Origin: Kineococcus aurantiacus
GTDB taxonomy: Bacteria > Actinomycetota > Actinomycetes > Actinomycetales > Kineococcaceae
Length of the DNA stretch: 64,000 bases
Assembly: GCF_013409345.1 (NCBI RefSeq)
Contig: NZ_JACCBB010000001.1
Coordinates: 2,232,001 to 2,296,000 of the forward strand
Direction: 5' to 3'
Shown: positions 24,964-33,256 of the stretch, in pieces
Layout of the letters: each line of letters starts with the position of its first letter
Numbering within the stretch: the first letter of the stretch is position 1
Position numbers and translations under genes: made by a program
Notes under the pieces: model-generated
Told to the model about the DNA's origin: nothing
Seen by the model: only the letters and a program-made list of their open reading frames with translations
Databases searched by the model: none

Positions 24964-26973
24964 GTGGACCGGGAGGACTGGGTCGCCCTGGCGGAGGCGA
25001 CGGTGCGTGAGGAAGCCGGGCGGGTGGACGCCGCGGCGCACGTCGCCGCACCCGTGACGACGGCCGAGACGGCCCGGCTGGCCGCCCTGCACGAGTACCG
25101 GCTGCTGGACGCCCCGGCCGACGACGAGCTGTCCGCGGTCGTCCGGGCCGCGGCCGCGGTCGCCGGGGTCCCGCACGCCACGCTGAACCTCATCGACGGG
25201 CACCGCCAGTGCCAGCTCACCGCCGTCGGCTTCGAGGGCGGGGACTCCCCCCGCGCCGACTCGATGTGCGCCCTGCACTTCGAGGACGGCGAGCTCGTCG
25301 TCGTCCCCGACGCCAGCCTCGACGAGCGCTACGCCCGCAACCCCTGGGTGGACGGGCGCCTGGGCGCGGTCCGCTTCTACGCCTCCGCGCCGCTGCTCAC
25401 CCCCGACGGCCACGCCCTCGGCTCCCTGTGCGTCTTCGACACCGCCCCGGGGCGGCTGAGCGAGCAGCAGGCCGACGTCCTGCGGGACCTGGCCGGGGTG
25501 CTGGTCGCCCTGTTCGAGCGTCGCCGCCAGGCGCGCCGGGCCGACGCCCGGACCGAGCGCGCCGGGGAGGCCCGCGAGCTCGCGCTGCTGGCGATGGCCG
25601 AGTCGGAGGCGCGCTGGGAGCTCAGCGAGGTCGTCGCCGAGACCATCGACGTCGGTCTCGTCGTCGTCGACGCCGACGGGCACGTGCGGTCGCTGAACCG
25701 GACCGCGCGGTGGTGGCACGGGACCGGCGACGAGCCGCAACCCCACCCCACCTACTTCGCCGCCGACGGCACCACCGTCCTGGACGGGTGGGACCTGCCG
25801 TGGCTGCGCGCGCTGCGCGACGGCACCGTCGAGGGCGCCGAGGTCGTCCTCGACGTCCCCGGGCGGCCCCGCCGCGTCCTGGAGTGCTCCGGCCGGGCGA
25901 TGCGCCGCGCCGACGGCTCCCCGCTGGGCGCGGTCGTCGCCCTCAGCGACGTCACCCGCGACCGCGAGCGCGAGCAGGCCCTCGCGCAGGCCCACGCGGC
26001 GCTGGCCGAGCACAGCCGCCGGGTGCAGGACCTGGCCGACGCCTCCCGCGCGCTGGCGGCGGCGGAGGACCCCGTGGACGTCATCTGCGGGACGGTGCGC
26101 GACCTCACGAACGCCGACGCGGCGTACCTGCTGCGCCCCGACACCGACGGCGACGTCCGCGGGCTGCGGGCCGTCGCCACCTCCGGGTACGCCGCGGGCC
26201 GCGTGTTCTACCCCGAGGGGGAACCGTCCCTGGGCTGGACGTGCTTCGCGTCCGGGCAGCCGGTGTTCGTCGCCGACATGGCCTCCCACCAGGGGGCGTC
26301 GCAGCGTCTCGTCGCCTCCTCCGGCGTCGTCTCGGGGGCCTGGCACCCGGTCGTCCTGCCCGGGCAGCGGGCCGTGGGGGTCCTGGGCGTCTTCTGGCGC
26401 ACCCCCGTGCCGCAGCTGCCCGACCACGTCCTGCCGGTCCTGCAGACCCTCTCGGGGGAGCTCGCGCACGCCGCCGAGCGCGCCGAGCTGCTGCAGCGCC
26501 TGGCCCGCGCCGCCGAGCGGGACCCCCTGACGGGCCTGGCGAACCGGCGGCGCTGGGACCAGGCGATCAGCACCGAGGTGGCGCGCGCCACCCGCGGCGG
26601 GGCGCCGCTGACGCTGGCCCTGCTCGACCTGGACCACTTCAAGACCTACAACGACACCCACGGCCACCTGGGCGGGGACGACCTGCTGCGCGAGTTCGCC
26701 ACCGCCGCCGGCGGCTGCCTGCGCGAGGTGGACACCCTGGCCCGCTGGGGCGGGGAGGAGTTCGTCGTGGCGCTGCCGGGGTGCTCGGTGGACGACGCCG
26801 TCGCGGTCGCCGACCGGATCCGCGCCGCCGTGCCGCGCGGCCAGACCTGCACGGTCGGCGTGGCGCAGTGGGAACCGGGCGAGCTGCCCGCGGACGTCGT
26901 CGCCCGGGCCGACGCGGCCCTGTACCGGGGCAAGCAGCAGGGGCGGGACGTGACGGTCGTCCACCGTGCTTGA
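24964..26973 (+). CDS. GAF-PAS-GAF-GGDEF diguanylate cyclase
   Basis: About 669 residues, soluble. Approximate order: GAF 38-184, PAS 219-330, second GAF 357-499, GGDEF 519-669. The cyclase signature is GGEEF (596-600), a variant known to be active, in RWGGEEFVVAL; the substrate helix LDHFKTYNDTHGH is intact. The first GAF is almost a copy of that in the protein at 11641 (VPHATLNLID … DSMCALHF), so both may sense the same cue. There is no EAL domain. GTG 24964 is a judgement; starts up to 24919 are possible. The last codons and stop lie in a 16-bp repeat. Confidence 0.9.
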   Translation: MDREDWVALAEATVREEAGRVDAAAHVAAPVTTAETARLAALHEYRLLDAPADDELSAVVRAAAAVAGVPHATLNLIDGHRQCQLTAVGFEGGDSPRADSMCALHFEDGELVVVPDASLDERYARNPWVDGRLGAVRFYASAPLLTPDGHALGSLCVFDTAPGRLSEQQADVLRDLAGVLVALFERRRQARRADARTERAGEARELALLAMAESEARWELSEVVAETIDVGLVVVDADGHVRSLNRTARWWHGTGDEPQPHPTYFAADGTTVLDGWDLPWLRALRDGTVEGAEVVLDVPGRPRRVLECSGRAMRRADGSPLGAVVALSDVTRDREREQALAQAHAALAEHSRRVQDLADASRALAAAEDPVDVICGTVRDLTNADAAYLLRPDTDGDVRGLRAVATSGYAAGRVFYPEGEPSLGWTCFASGQPVFVADMASHQGASQRLVASSGVVSGAWHPVVLPGQRAVGVLGVFWRTPVPQLPDHVLPVLQTLSGELAHAAERAELLQRLARAAERDPLTGLANRRRWDQAISTEVARATRGGAPLTLALLDLDHFKTYNDTHGHLGGDDLLREFATAAGGCLREVDTLARWGGEEFVVALPGCSVDDAVAVADRIRAAVPRGQTCTVGVAQWEPGELPADVVARADAALYRGKQQGRDVTVVHRA

Positions 26974-26996
26974 TCACCGGAGTGCTTGATCACCGG
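26966..26996 (+). repeat. 16-bp REP-like element, two units
   Basis: GTGCTTGATCACCGG twice with one base between, spanning the stop codon of the GGDEF gene. The same unit recurs as a hairpin at 39157-39213. Confidence 0.8.
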
Positions 26997-27060
26997 GGGG
27001 TGGGGGGCTTCAGGCGCCCGCGGGGCGTGCCGACGTCTTGAGAGGTCCCTCACCGGCAAC

Positions 27061-27098
27061 CCCCGCCGTCGGTCCGGGCCTGGTGGTCGACGGCGGGG
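27061..27098 (+). other. hairpin in the 5' region of the histidine kinase gene
   Basis: Arms CCCCGCCGTCG (27061-27071) and CGACGGCGGGG (27088-27098) are perfectly complementary over 11 bases with a 16-base loop. It could be a terminator of upstream transcription or a leader structure before the kinase ribosome binding site. Confidence 0.5.
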
Positions 27099-27116
27099 AC
27101 GGACGGGAGGCCTGGG

Positions 27117-30100
27117 GTGGTCACGTTCTTCAACGGCCCTCGACGCGGCGTCCTGCGTCCCGGTCCCACCTCCCGCTCCGTGCGGACCGCCCGGCCCGGC
27201 CGGACCCCCCGCCCCACGGCCGCCGCCGTGCTGCGCAGCGCGGCGTTCGCCGTCGCGTTCTGCGTCGCGGTGTTCCTGGGCCGGCGGACCGTCATGGACG
27301 GCACGAGCCTGAGCCTGGTGTGGCCGGCGGCCGGCGTGGCGGTCGTGTGGTTCGGCGCGCAGCGCTCGGCGGGGACCCGCCGGCTGGACGTGCTGCTGCT
27401 GTCCGCGGCCACGTTCGCGCTCAACGCCGCCACCGGCGCCGCCCCCGTCCTGGCCGCCTGCTTCGTCGCGGCCAACCTCGCCCAGGTCCTCACCTTCGGG
27501 CGCCTGTTCTCCCGCTGGTGCCCGACCGTGTGGGGCGCCGGGGGGCGTGAACCGCTCACCGGCGTGGCGCAGCTCATGCGCCTGCTGGCCGCCGCGGTGC
27601 TCGCCACCGGCGCCGGCGCGCTGCTGGGGCCCGCGGCGGTGTGGGCGCTGACCGGGGACTGGTCGTGGCTGACCGCGCTGGTGTGGATGACGCGCAACAC
27701 CGCCAGCGTCGTCCTCCTCACCGCCGTCGCCTTCCGCATCGGCTACCTGCTCACCGCCCGCCGCGCCGACGGACCGGGCGTGGTGCTGGTGCCCGTGCGC
27801 TGGCCGCGGGGCTGGCGCGCCGTGGAGCTCGCCGCCGCGCTGGGGTGCTCCGCCCTGGCCTACGCGCTGATCTTCGGCGTGTGGCACGGGCTGCCGGTGG
27901 CGTTCCCGCTGGTGGCCCTCTCCACGTGGGTGGCGTGGCGCTTCGACACCACGATCGTCGTGGTCCACGACCTGCTCATGGGCGTCACGGCCGTCGTGCT
28001 CACCCTGGCCGGCAGCGGCCCCTTCGCGATGATCGCCGACGACGCGACCCGCGCCATCGTCGTCCAGCTCTACGTGGTGGTGCTGGCCGTGCTGGGGGTG
28101 GGCCTGGCCACGGGCCGCGACGAGCGCGACGTCCTGCTCGTGCGGATGGCCGCCACCGCCGCCGCCGCCGAGCGCTCGGCCGCCGAGGCCGCCGCCCAGC
28201 GCGCGCTGGCCGAGCAGGCGATGGCCGAGGCCGAGGCCCGCGGGGAACTGGCCCACGCCGTCCTGGAGTCCGTCGACGTCGGCATCGTCGTCGCCGACGC
28301 CGACGGCCACCTCACCCTGTTCAACCGGGCCGCGCAGGAGTGGCACGGCCTGGACGCCGACCACGGCATGGACCCCGTGCAGCACGCCCGCAGCTACGAC
28401 CTGCACGCCGCCGACGGCGTCAGCGCGCTGGCCCCCGACCAGGTCCCGCTGCACACCGTCCTGCGCGAGGGCCGCGTCGAGGGCGCCGAGATGGTCATCG
28501 CCCCCGCCGGGCGCGCGCCCATCGCGGTCACGGCCTCGGGGCGGCGCATGGACCGCGCCGACGGCAGCCCCCTGGGGGCGGTCGTGGCCATGACCGACGT
28601 CACCGCCGACCGCGCGCTGCGCCGGGAGCTCGAGGACGCCCGGCAGCGGGCCGGTGAGCAGGCCGCGCTGCTGCAGGCCGCCTTCGACGCCTCCGTCGTC
28701 GGCAACATCCACCTGGCGCTGGACGGCACCGTGCTGCGCGTCAACGCCGCCGCCGCCGAGGTGCTCGGGTACGCGCCCGCCGACCTCGTGGGGCACCGCT
28801 GGACCCGGCACGTGCACCCCGAGGACCGGGCGGCGCAGCTGGAGGAGGTGCGCGACGTCATCGCCGGCCGCGGCCCCGCCACCGCCGTGGGCGGGCCGCT
28901 GCGGCACCTCCACCGCGACGGGCACGTCGTGCACACCCAGGTCTCCACCGCGCTGGTCCGCACCTCCGACGGCGAACCGGCCTACCTGGCCACCCAGGTC
29001 GTCGACGTCAGCGCCCGCGTGGCCGCCGAGGAGGGCGTCCGCCGCCAGCGCGACGTGTCCACCCGCCTGCTGCGGGCCCTGTCCGACCTCGGCGAGGGCG
29101 TGCTCGTCGAGCACGACGACGAGGTCACCTACGTCAACGAGGCCATGGCGCGCCTGACGGGGCACCGCGCCCCCGCCCTGCTCGCCCTGGACTCCTCGCG
29201 GTCGCTGGTGCCCGAGGCCGAGCAGGAGGCCTGGGTGGCCCGCACGACGTCCGCCCCGGGCCGGGTCACCGCCTCGGCGTCCCTGGTGACGGCCCTGCGC
29301 CGCGCCGACGGCACCACCGTCCCCGTCGAGGTGACCACCGTGCCGCTGCCCGACGCCGGGGGCCGGGCCACCCTCACCCTCGTGCGGGACCTGTCCGAGC
29401 GGATGCGCGCGCAGGCGGCCCTGGCCACCTCCAACGAACAGCTGCGCGAGGCCAACCGCCTCAAGGACGACCTCGTGGCGACCCTCAGCCACGACCTGCG
29501 CCAGCCGCTGTCGGCCACCACCGGGTACGCCGAGCTGCTGCTCGACGAGTGGCAGGTGCTCTCCGACGCGGAGAAGGAGCAGTTCCTCACCCGCATCCAG
29601 AAGGCCGGCCGGTGGGCCAACGACCTGCTGGAGGACATGCTCTCGATGGCCCAGCTCGACGCCGGCGCCACCGCCCCCCGCACCGCCCGCATCGCCCTGC
29701 GCGCCCTGGTCACCGAGGTCGTCGAGCGCCTCGGCCGCGACGCCTCCCTCGTCGACACCACCGGCGTGGAGGACGTCACCGTCCTGGCCGACCGCGGCCA
29801 CGTGCACCAGGTGCTGGCCAACCTCCTCGGCAACGCCTTCAAGTACGGCGCGCCGCCCGTGCGGGTCCGGACCCGCTGCCACGGCGAGCACGTCGCCCTG
29901 GAGGTCGCCGACGCCGGGGAGGGGGTGCCGGAGGAGTTCGTGCCGCACCTGTTCGACCGCTTCGCGCGCGCCACCACCGGGGTCGCGGTGGGCAAGAAGG
30001 GCACCGGGCTGGGGCTGTTCATCGCCCGCTCGCTCGTCAACGCCAACGGCGGGGACCTCACGTACCGGCACGCCGACGGCGGCGGGTCCTGCTTCACGCT

Positions 30101-30125
30101 GACGCTGAACGCCGTCACGGTCTGA
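27117..30125 (+). CDS. MASE1-PAS(x3) sensor histidine kinase
   Basis: 1,002 residues. An N-terminal MASE1 integral membrane sensor (about 35-330, eight or so hydrophobic segments, LSLVWPAAGVAVVWF) is followed by a coiled coil (about 335-375), three PAS domains (about 380-500, 515-635, 645-760), HisKA with SHDLRQPL (His792) and an HATPase domain (N box HQVLANLLGNAFKYG, G box GTGLGLFIARSLVN). It should autophosphorylate in response to an envelope or cytoplasmic signal. No response regulator is adjacent, so it is an orphan. Its first PAS resembles the PAS of the GGDEF gene just upstream. Confidence 0.92.
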   Translation: MVTFFNGPRRGVLRPGPTSRSVRTARPGRTPRPTAAAVLRSAAFAVAFCVAVFLGRRTVMDGTSLSLVWPAAGVAVVWFGAQRSAGTRRLDVLLLSAATFALNAATGAAPVLAACFVAANLAQVLTFGRLFSRWCPTVWGAGGREPLTGVAQLMRLLAAAVLATGAGALLGPAAVWALTGDWSWLTALVWMTRNTASVVLLTAVAFRIGYLLTARRADGPGVVLVPVRWPRGWRAVELAAALGCSALAYALIFGVWHGLPVAFPLVALSTWVAWRFDTTIVVVHDLLMGVTAVVLTLAGSGPFAMIADDATRAIVVQLYVVVLAVLGVGLATGRDERDVLLVRMAATAAAAERSAAEAAAQRALAEQAMAEAEARGELAHAVLESVDVGIVVADADGHLTLFNRAAQEWHGLDADHGMDPVQHARSYDLHAADGVSALAPDQVPLHTVLREGRVEGAEMVIAPAGRAPIAVTASGRRMDRADGSPLGAVVAMTDVTADRALRRELEDARQRAGEQAALLQAAFDASVVGNIHLALDGTVLRVNAAAAEVLGYAPADLVGHRWTRHVHPEDRAAQLEEVRDVIAGRGPATAVGGPLRHLHRDGHVVHTQVSTALVRTSDGEPAYLATQVVDVSARVAAEEGVRRQRDVSTRLLRALSDLGEGVLVEHDDEVTYVNEAMARLTGHRAPALLALDSSRSLVPEAEQEAWVARTTSAPGRVTASASLVTALRRADGTTVPVEVTTVPLPDAGGRATLTLVRDLSERMRAQAALATSNEQLREANRLKDDLVATLSHDLRQPLSATTGYAELLLDEWQVLSDAEKEQFLTRIQKAGRWANDLLEDMLSMAQLDAGATAPRTARIALRALVTEVVERLGRDASLVDTTGVEDVTVLADRGHVHQVLANLLGNAFKYGAPPVRVRTRCHGEHVALEVADAGEGVPEEFVPHLFDRFARATTGVAVGKKGTGLGLFIARSLVNANGGDLTYRHADGGGSCFTLTLNAVTV

Positions 30126-30182
30126 GCGCGGGGCGGGGCGCGGACCACCGGTCCTCGGCCCGTGCCCGCGAGCGCTGCCGGG

Positions 30183-31052
30183 TCACTGTGCCAGCAGCGC
30201 CGCGGCGAGGCGGTCGGCGGCCCCGGGCCCGCCCTCGGTGAGGAAGAGGGACGGTTCCACCAGTTCCAGCTCCAGGACGCAGGGGTCGCCGGCGTCGTCG
30301 TGGACCAGGTCGACGCGCGCGTACGCGGGGGTCCCCCACCGGCGCGCGACGACGGCGAGCGCGGCGTCGGCCACGGCCCGTTCCGCCGGTGTCGCCTCGT
30401 GGGGTGCGGTGCGCTCCGCGGCGAACAGGTCGTCGAGCGTCCCGGGGTCGGGCAGGGTGACCCGCTTGGTCGCGGCGTGGCTGCAGGTCCCCCCGAAGTG
30501 GACGAGGGCCCGTTCCCCGTCCCGCGCGACGGAGGCGAGCAGCGGTTGCACGAGCACCGAGCGGCCGCGGTCGTGCAGGGCGGCGACGTGGGCCGCGGCG
30601 AGGTCGCCCTGGTCCGGTCCGTAGGTGGCGACGCCGCGGCTGCCCGCCCCGACGGCCGGTTTGACGACGACGGGTCCGCGCACCAGACGCGCCGGGTCCA
30701 CCCGGTCGCCGGGTTCGAGGAACGTGGTGGGGGGCACCGGGACACCTGCTGCCGCGAGCTCGGCGAGGTAGTGCTTGTCGGTGCTCCAGCGGACCAGCGG
30801 GGGCGGGTTGAGCACCTCGGCGCGCTGCGCGGTCTCCTCGACCCAGGCCAGGAAGTCCGGCAACCGGTCGTGGTAGTCCCAGGTGGAGCGCAGCACGACG
30901 CGGTCGTAGCCGTCCCACGCGACGTCCGGGTCGTCCCAGTCGACGACGTCCACGACGGCGCCGCGGTCGGACAGCGCGCGCAGCCCCAGCGGCTCGTCGA
31001 GGTCGTACCCCCGGGCGGCGCGTGCGGTGACCCAGGCCAGGCGCGGCGACAT
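30183..31052 (-). CDS. ATP-grasp domain protein
   Basis: 289 residues. The ATP-grasp pattern is visible: a nucleotide-binding lysine strand (VVVKPAVGAGSRGVATYG), a second lysine/hinge segment (SVLVQPLLASV), and metal-binding acidic residues near the end (YARVDLVHDDAGDPCVLELELVEPSLFL). These ligases couple a carboxylate to an amine or thiol; family members of this length are usually annotated without a substrate. The start ATG 31052 lies eight bases after TAGGGT, consistent with a leaderless mRNA. Confidence 0.88.
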   Translation of the reverse strand: MSPRLAWVTARAARGYDLDEPLGLRALSDRGAVVDVVDWDDPDVAWDGYDRVVLRSTWDYHDRLPDFLAWVEETAQRAEVLNPPPLVRWSTDKHYLAELAAAGVPVPPTTFLEPGDRVDPARLVRGPVVVKPAVGAGSRGVATYGPDQGDLAAAHVAALHDRGRSVLVQPLLASVARDGERALVHFGGTCSHAATKRVTLPDPGTLDDLFAAERTAPHEATPAERAVADAALAVVARRWGTPAYARVDLVHDDAGDPCVLELELVEPSLFLTEGGPGAADRLAAALLAQ

Positions 31053-31060
31053 GGCGTCCG

Positions 31061-31066
31061 ACCCTA
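31061..31066 (-). promoter_or_regulatory. -10 element for leaderless ATP-grasp mRNA
   Basis: TAGGGT on the minus strand, eight bases before ATG 31052. Confidence 0.5.
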
Positions 31067-31088
31067 GTCGTCCCCACCGGGGTCGGGG

Positions 31089-31604
31089 TCAGCCCGCCGG
31101 GGACCCCAGGTGGTCCAGGGCCCGCGCGGTCAGTTCCGGCAGGGGCCGCAGCGAGTCGAGCACCAGCCGGTCCTGCGGCCAGTCGACGAACGCCGCGCGG
31201 CGGGCCTGCACCGACTCCCAGGTGGGCTCGGGGAAACCCTCCAGGTCCCGGCGCCGGTCCAGCAGCCGCTGCCGGTGCACGCGCGGGTCGGAGCAGACCA
31301 CCTCGACGAACCGCAGCGGCACCGCCCGGTCCCGGGCCAGGTCGACCCAGGCGGCGCGCGCCTCCTCGGCGTCGTTGACGGCGTCGACGATCACCGTGAG
31401 CCCCAGGCGGAGGTTCTCGGCGGCCAGGGCCTGCGCGACGGCGTAGGCGGCTACGCCGGTCGGTTGGCCCCGGTCGACGCCGGCCCGCCACGTGGCCGCC
31501 TCGATGGGGTCCACCGACAGCACCGGTGCGGTCAGGGCCGCGGCGAGGGATTCGGCGAGGGCGCTCTTGCCGGCCGCGGGGAGCCCGCACAGCACGATCA
31601 GCAC
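31089..31604 (-). CDS. P-loop kinase, AAA_33 type
   Basis: 171 residues. Walker A GLPAAGKS (residues 7-14) starts the chain, followed by DPIEAATW, a Walker-B-like strand VIVDAVND, and an Arg-rich lid (VHRQRLLDRRRD). This group includes small-molecule and tRNA/nucleotide kinases; no substrate is indicated. It ends shortly after the isochorismatase gene and may be co-transcribed with it. Confidence 0.85.
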   Translation of the reverse strand: MLIVLCGLPAAGKSALAESLAAALTAPVLSVDPIEAATWRAGVDRGQPTGVAAYAVAQALAAENLRLGLTVIVDAVNDAEEARAAWVDLARDRAVPLRFVEVVCSDPRVHRQRLLDRRRDLEGFPEPTWESVQARRAAFVDWPQDRLVLDSLRPLPELTARALDHLGSPAG

Positions 31605-31611
31605 CGCTGGC

Positions 31612-32247
31612 TCAGGCGTCCACGCGGGCCCGCCCGCGCGCGGCGGAGTCGAGCAGGTTGTCCTTGGGCAGGGCCTCGGCGCGGCCGACCGCGGCGATCC
31701 AGGCGTCGGTGGTCGCGACGGCGGCGAAGTTGGAGTGCAGCAGCGCCATGAGGGTCGCGTGCACGACGGGCGCCGGGACGTGGCCGGCGTCGTTGTCGAG
31801 GTCGATCGCGCCGCTGGCGTCGGAGAGGACCTCGGCGGTGAACCCCAGCCCCTCGGCCTCCACCGCGCTGGCCAGGTCGCAGTTGTTGGTCATGAAACCG
31901 ACGATGCCGACGGTGTCGACCCCGCGCCGACGCAACCGGTCGGCGAGGCCGGTCCCGGCGAAGACGCTGCTGAAGGACTTCTCGACGCGCTCGTCGCCGG
32001 GTTCGACGACGGCGGCCAGGGCGGGGTGCAGCTCGGCGCCGGGGCTGCCCTGCGCGAAGACCGGGGCACCGGCGGGGTCGACGTGCCGGACCACCACGAC
32101 CGGCACGTCGTGCGCCCGCGCGGCGGCCACGGCCCGCACGACGTTGCCCAGCGCGTGGTCGGGGTCGGGGTGCTGGATCCGCAGGGGACCGGTGAAGTAC
32201 TCCTGCTGGACGTCGACGACGACGAGGGCACGGCGGGGGGCGGTCAC
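31612..32247 (-). CDS. isochorismatase-like cysteine hydrolase
   Basis: 211 residues. The catalytic triad is Asp12 (VVVDVQQ), Lys90 (RVEKSFSSVF) and Cys123 (FMTNNCDLAS), as in isochorismatases, nicotinamidases and related amidases. The substrate is unknown; the C-terminal DASGAIDLDNDAG segment does not point to nicotinamide. GTG 32247 follows AGGAG. Immediately upstream is a four-unit 13-bp tandem repeat. Confidence 0.9.
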   Translation of the reverse strand: MTAPRRALVVVDVQQEYFTGPLRIQHPDPDHALGNVVRAVAAARAHDVPVVVVRHVDPAGAPVFAQGSPGAELHPALAAVVEPGDERVEKSFSSVFAGTGLADRLRRRGVDTVGIVGFMTNNCDLASAVEAEGLGFTAEVLSDASGAIDLDNDAGHVPAPVVHATLMALLHSNFAAVATTDAWIAAVGRAEALPKDNLLDSAARGRARVDA

Positions 32248-32258
32248 GGTCGCTCCTG

Positions 32259-32310
32259 GTGGGTCGCGGAAGTGGGTCGCGGGAGTGGGTCGCGGAGGTG
32301 GGGCGCGGCG
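32259..32310. repeat. 13-bp tandem repeat, four units
   Basis: GTGGGTCGCGGAA-type units repeated four times, the last diverged, directly upstream of the isochorismatase start. Copy-number change would alter promoter spacing. Confidence 0.8.
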
Positions 32311-32336
32311 GTGCTGCCCCGATGGTGGCAGAGCGG

Positions 32337-32984
32337 TCAGCCCCGCACCGGCAGCCTGCGGTCCAGGGCGCGGAACAGCGCCAGCAGCAGCAGCGACAGC
32401 ACGACCACGACCCCCGTGTTCCGCAGCGCGACCGGCCACCCCGCGTCGGTGACGTCCAGGAACGGGTACGGGTACCAGCCGGTGGCCGCGCCCCGCGCGA
32501 ACGTGAACGCGACCCACGCCAGCGGCCAGACCACCGCCCACGCCACCGTCGCCCCGTCCACCCGCGGGCGGGGCCCGAACAGCAGCCACCCGGCGAGCGC
32601 CATCACCGGGGAGACGTAGTGGAACCCCGCGTTGACCCACCAACCCAGGCCCGTGGGGTGGAGGTACGGGGCCAGGACCGTCCCGAACACCAGGCCCGTC
32701 ACGGTGATCCCCAGCAGCGCGTCCAGCCGCAGGACCCGCCAGAACCGCCCGTCGCGCGCGGGGTCCAGCACGAGGGAGACCGCCGCGAGGAGGACGAGGA
32801 CGTTGCTCTGGACGGTGAAGAAGCTGACGAACCGGGCGAACGCGGTGGAGCGGGCCACCCCGGCGTCCCCGGAGTTCACGTCGGTGCCGGCCCCCAGCAG
32901 CAGGGCGGTCTGCGCGGCCAGGGAGGCGAGGACGACGAGGGCGAGGGCGGCGTGCCAGGCACGGGAGGCGGCGGGTGATCGCAC
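32337..32984 (-). CDS. Pr6Pr-type six-helix membrane protein
   Basis: About 215 residues with six hydrophobic segments (AALALVVLASLAAQTALLL, FFTVQSNVLVLLAAVSLV, LLGITVTGLVFGTVLA, FHYVSPVMALAGWLLFG, ATVAWAVVWPLAWVAFTF, NTGVVVVLSLLLLALF). The conserved F-x-F/Y-F-T-x-Q-S-N and H-Y-x-x-P features match Pr6Pr family proteins of unknown role. The start GTG 32984 is six bases after CAGGAT; an upstream in-frame start at 33008 is possible. Confidence 0.82.
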   Translation of the reverse strand: MRSPAASRAWHAALALVVLASLAAQTALLLGAGTDVNSGDAGVARSTAFARFVSFFTVQSNVLVLLAAVSLVLDPARDGRFWRVLRLDALLGITVTGLVFGTVLAPYLHPTGLGWWVNAGFHYVSPVMALAGWLLFGPRPRVDGATVAWAVVWPLAWVAFTFARGAATGWYPYPFLDVTDAGWPVALRNTGVVVVLSLLLLALFRALDRRLPVRG

Positions 32985-33040
32985 CCGGTCATCCTGCCCG
33001 GGGGGCACCCGGAGGGCGTGCCCCGCGGCTGGGTTCGTCG

Positions 33041-33250
33041 CGTGACGACCCTCCCGGACCGCCCCGCGACCGCGTCGTCGCCGCGATCGTCAGCCTGGTC
33101 GAGCGGGCCCGACGGGGTGTGGGGGCGCTCGTCGTGGCGGTGTGCGGTCCGACCAGTGCGTCCGCTCCACGCTGCCCGGGGCGTTCACGCGCGGGTACGA
33201 CGTGAGACTCGTCGGCGACGCGCACACGACGGAGGACCCCACGTCTCACG
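33041..33250 (+). pseudogene. decayed isochorismatase-family gene
   Basis: Pieces of one gene appear in different frames: VTTLPDRP at 33041, then RDRVVAAIVSLVERAR, then SDQCVRSTLPGAFTRGYDVR and LVGDAHTTEDPTSHG at about 33145-33252. The last block is the usual cysteine and DAHTT region of the isochorismatase family. The aspartate-containing start and the middle section are missing, and the 3' end is lost where the neighbouring GGDEF gene ends. Deletions plus frameshifts make it non-functional. Confidence 0.65.
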
Positions 33251-33256
33251 GGCGCC

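Noticed and set aside
26646-30071. A 1,141-residue open frame on the minus strand
   Set aside because: It is antisense to the histidine kinase, has no domain, and shows the shadow composition.
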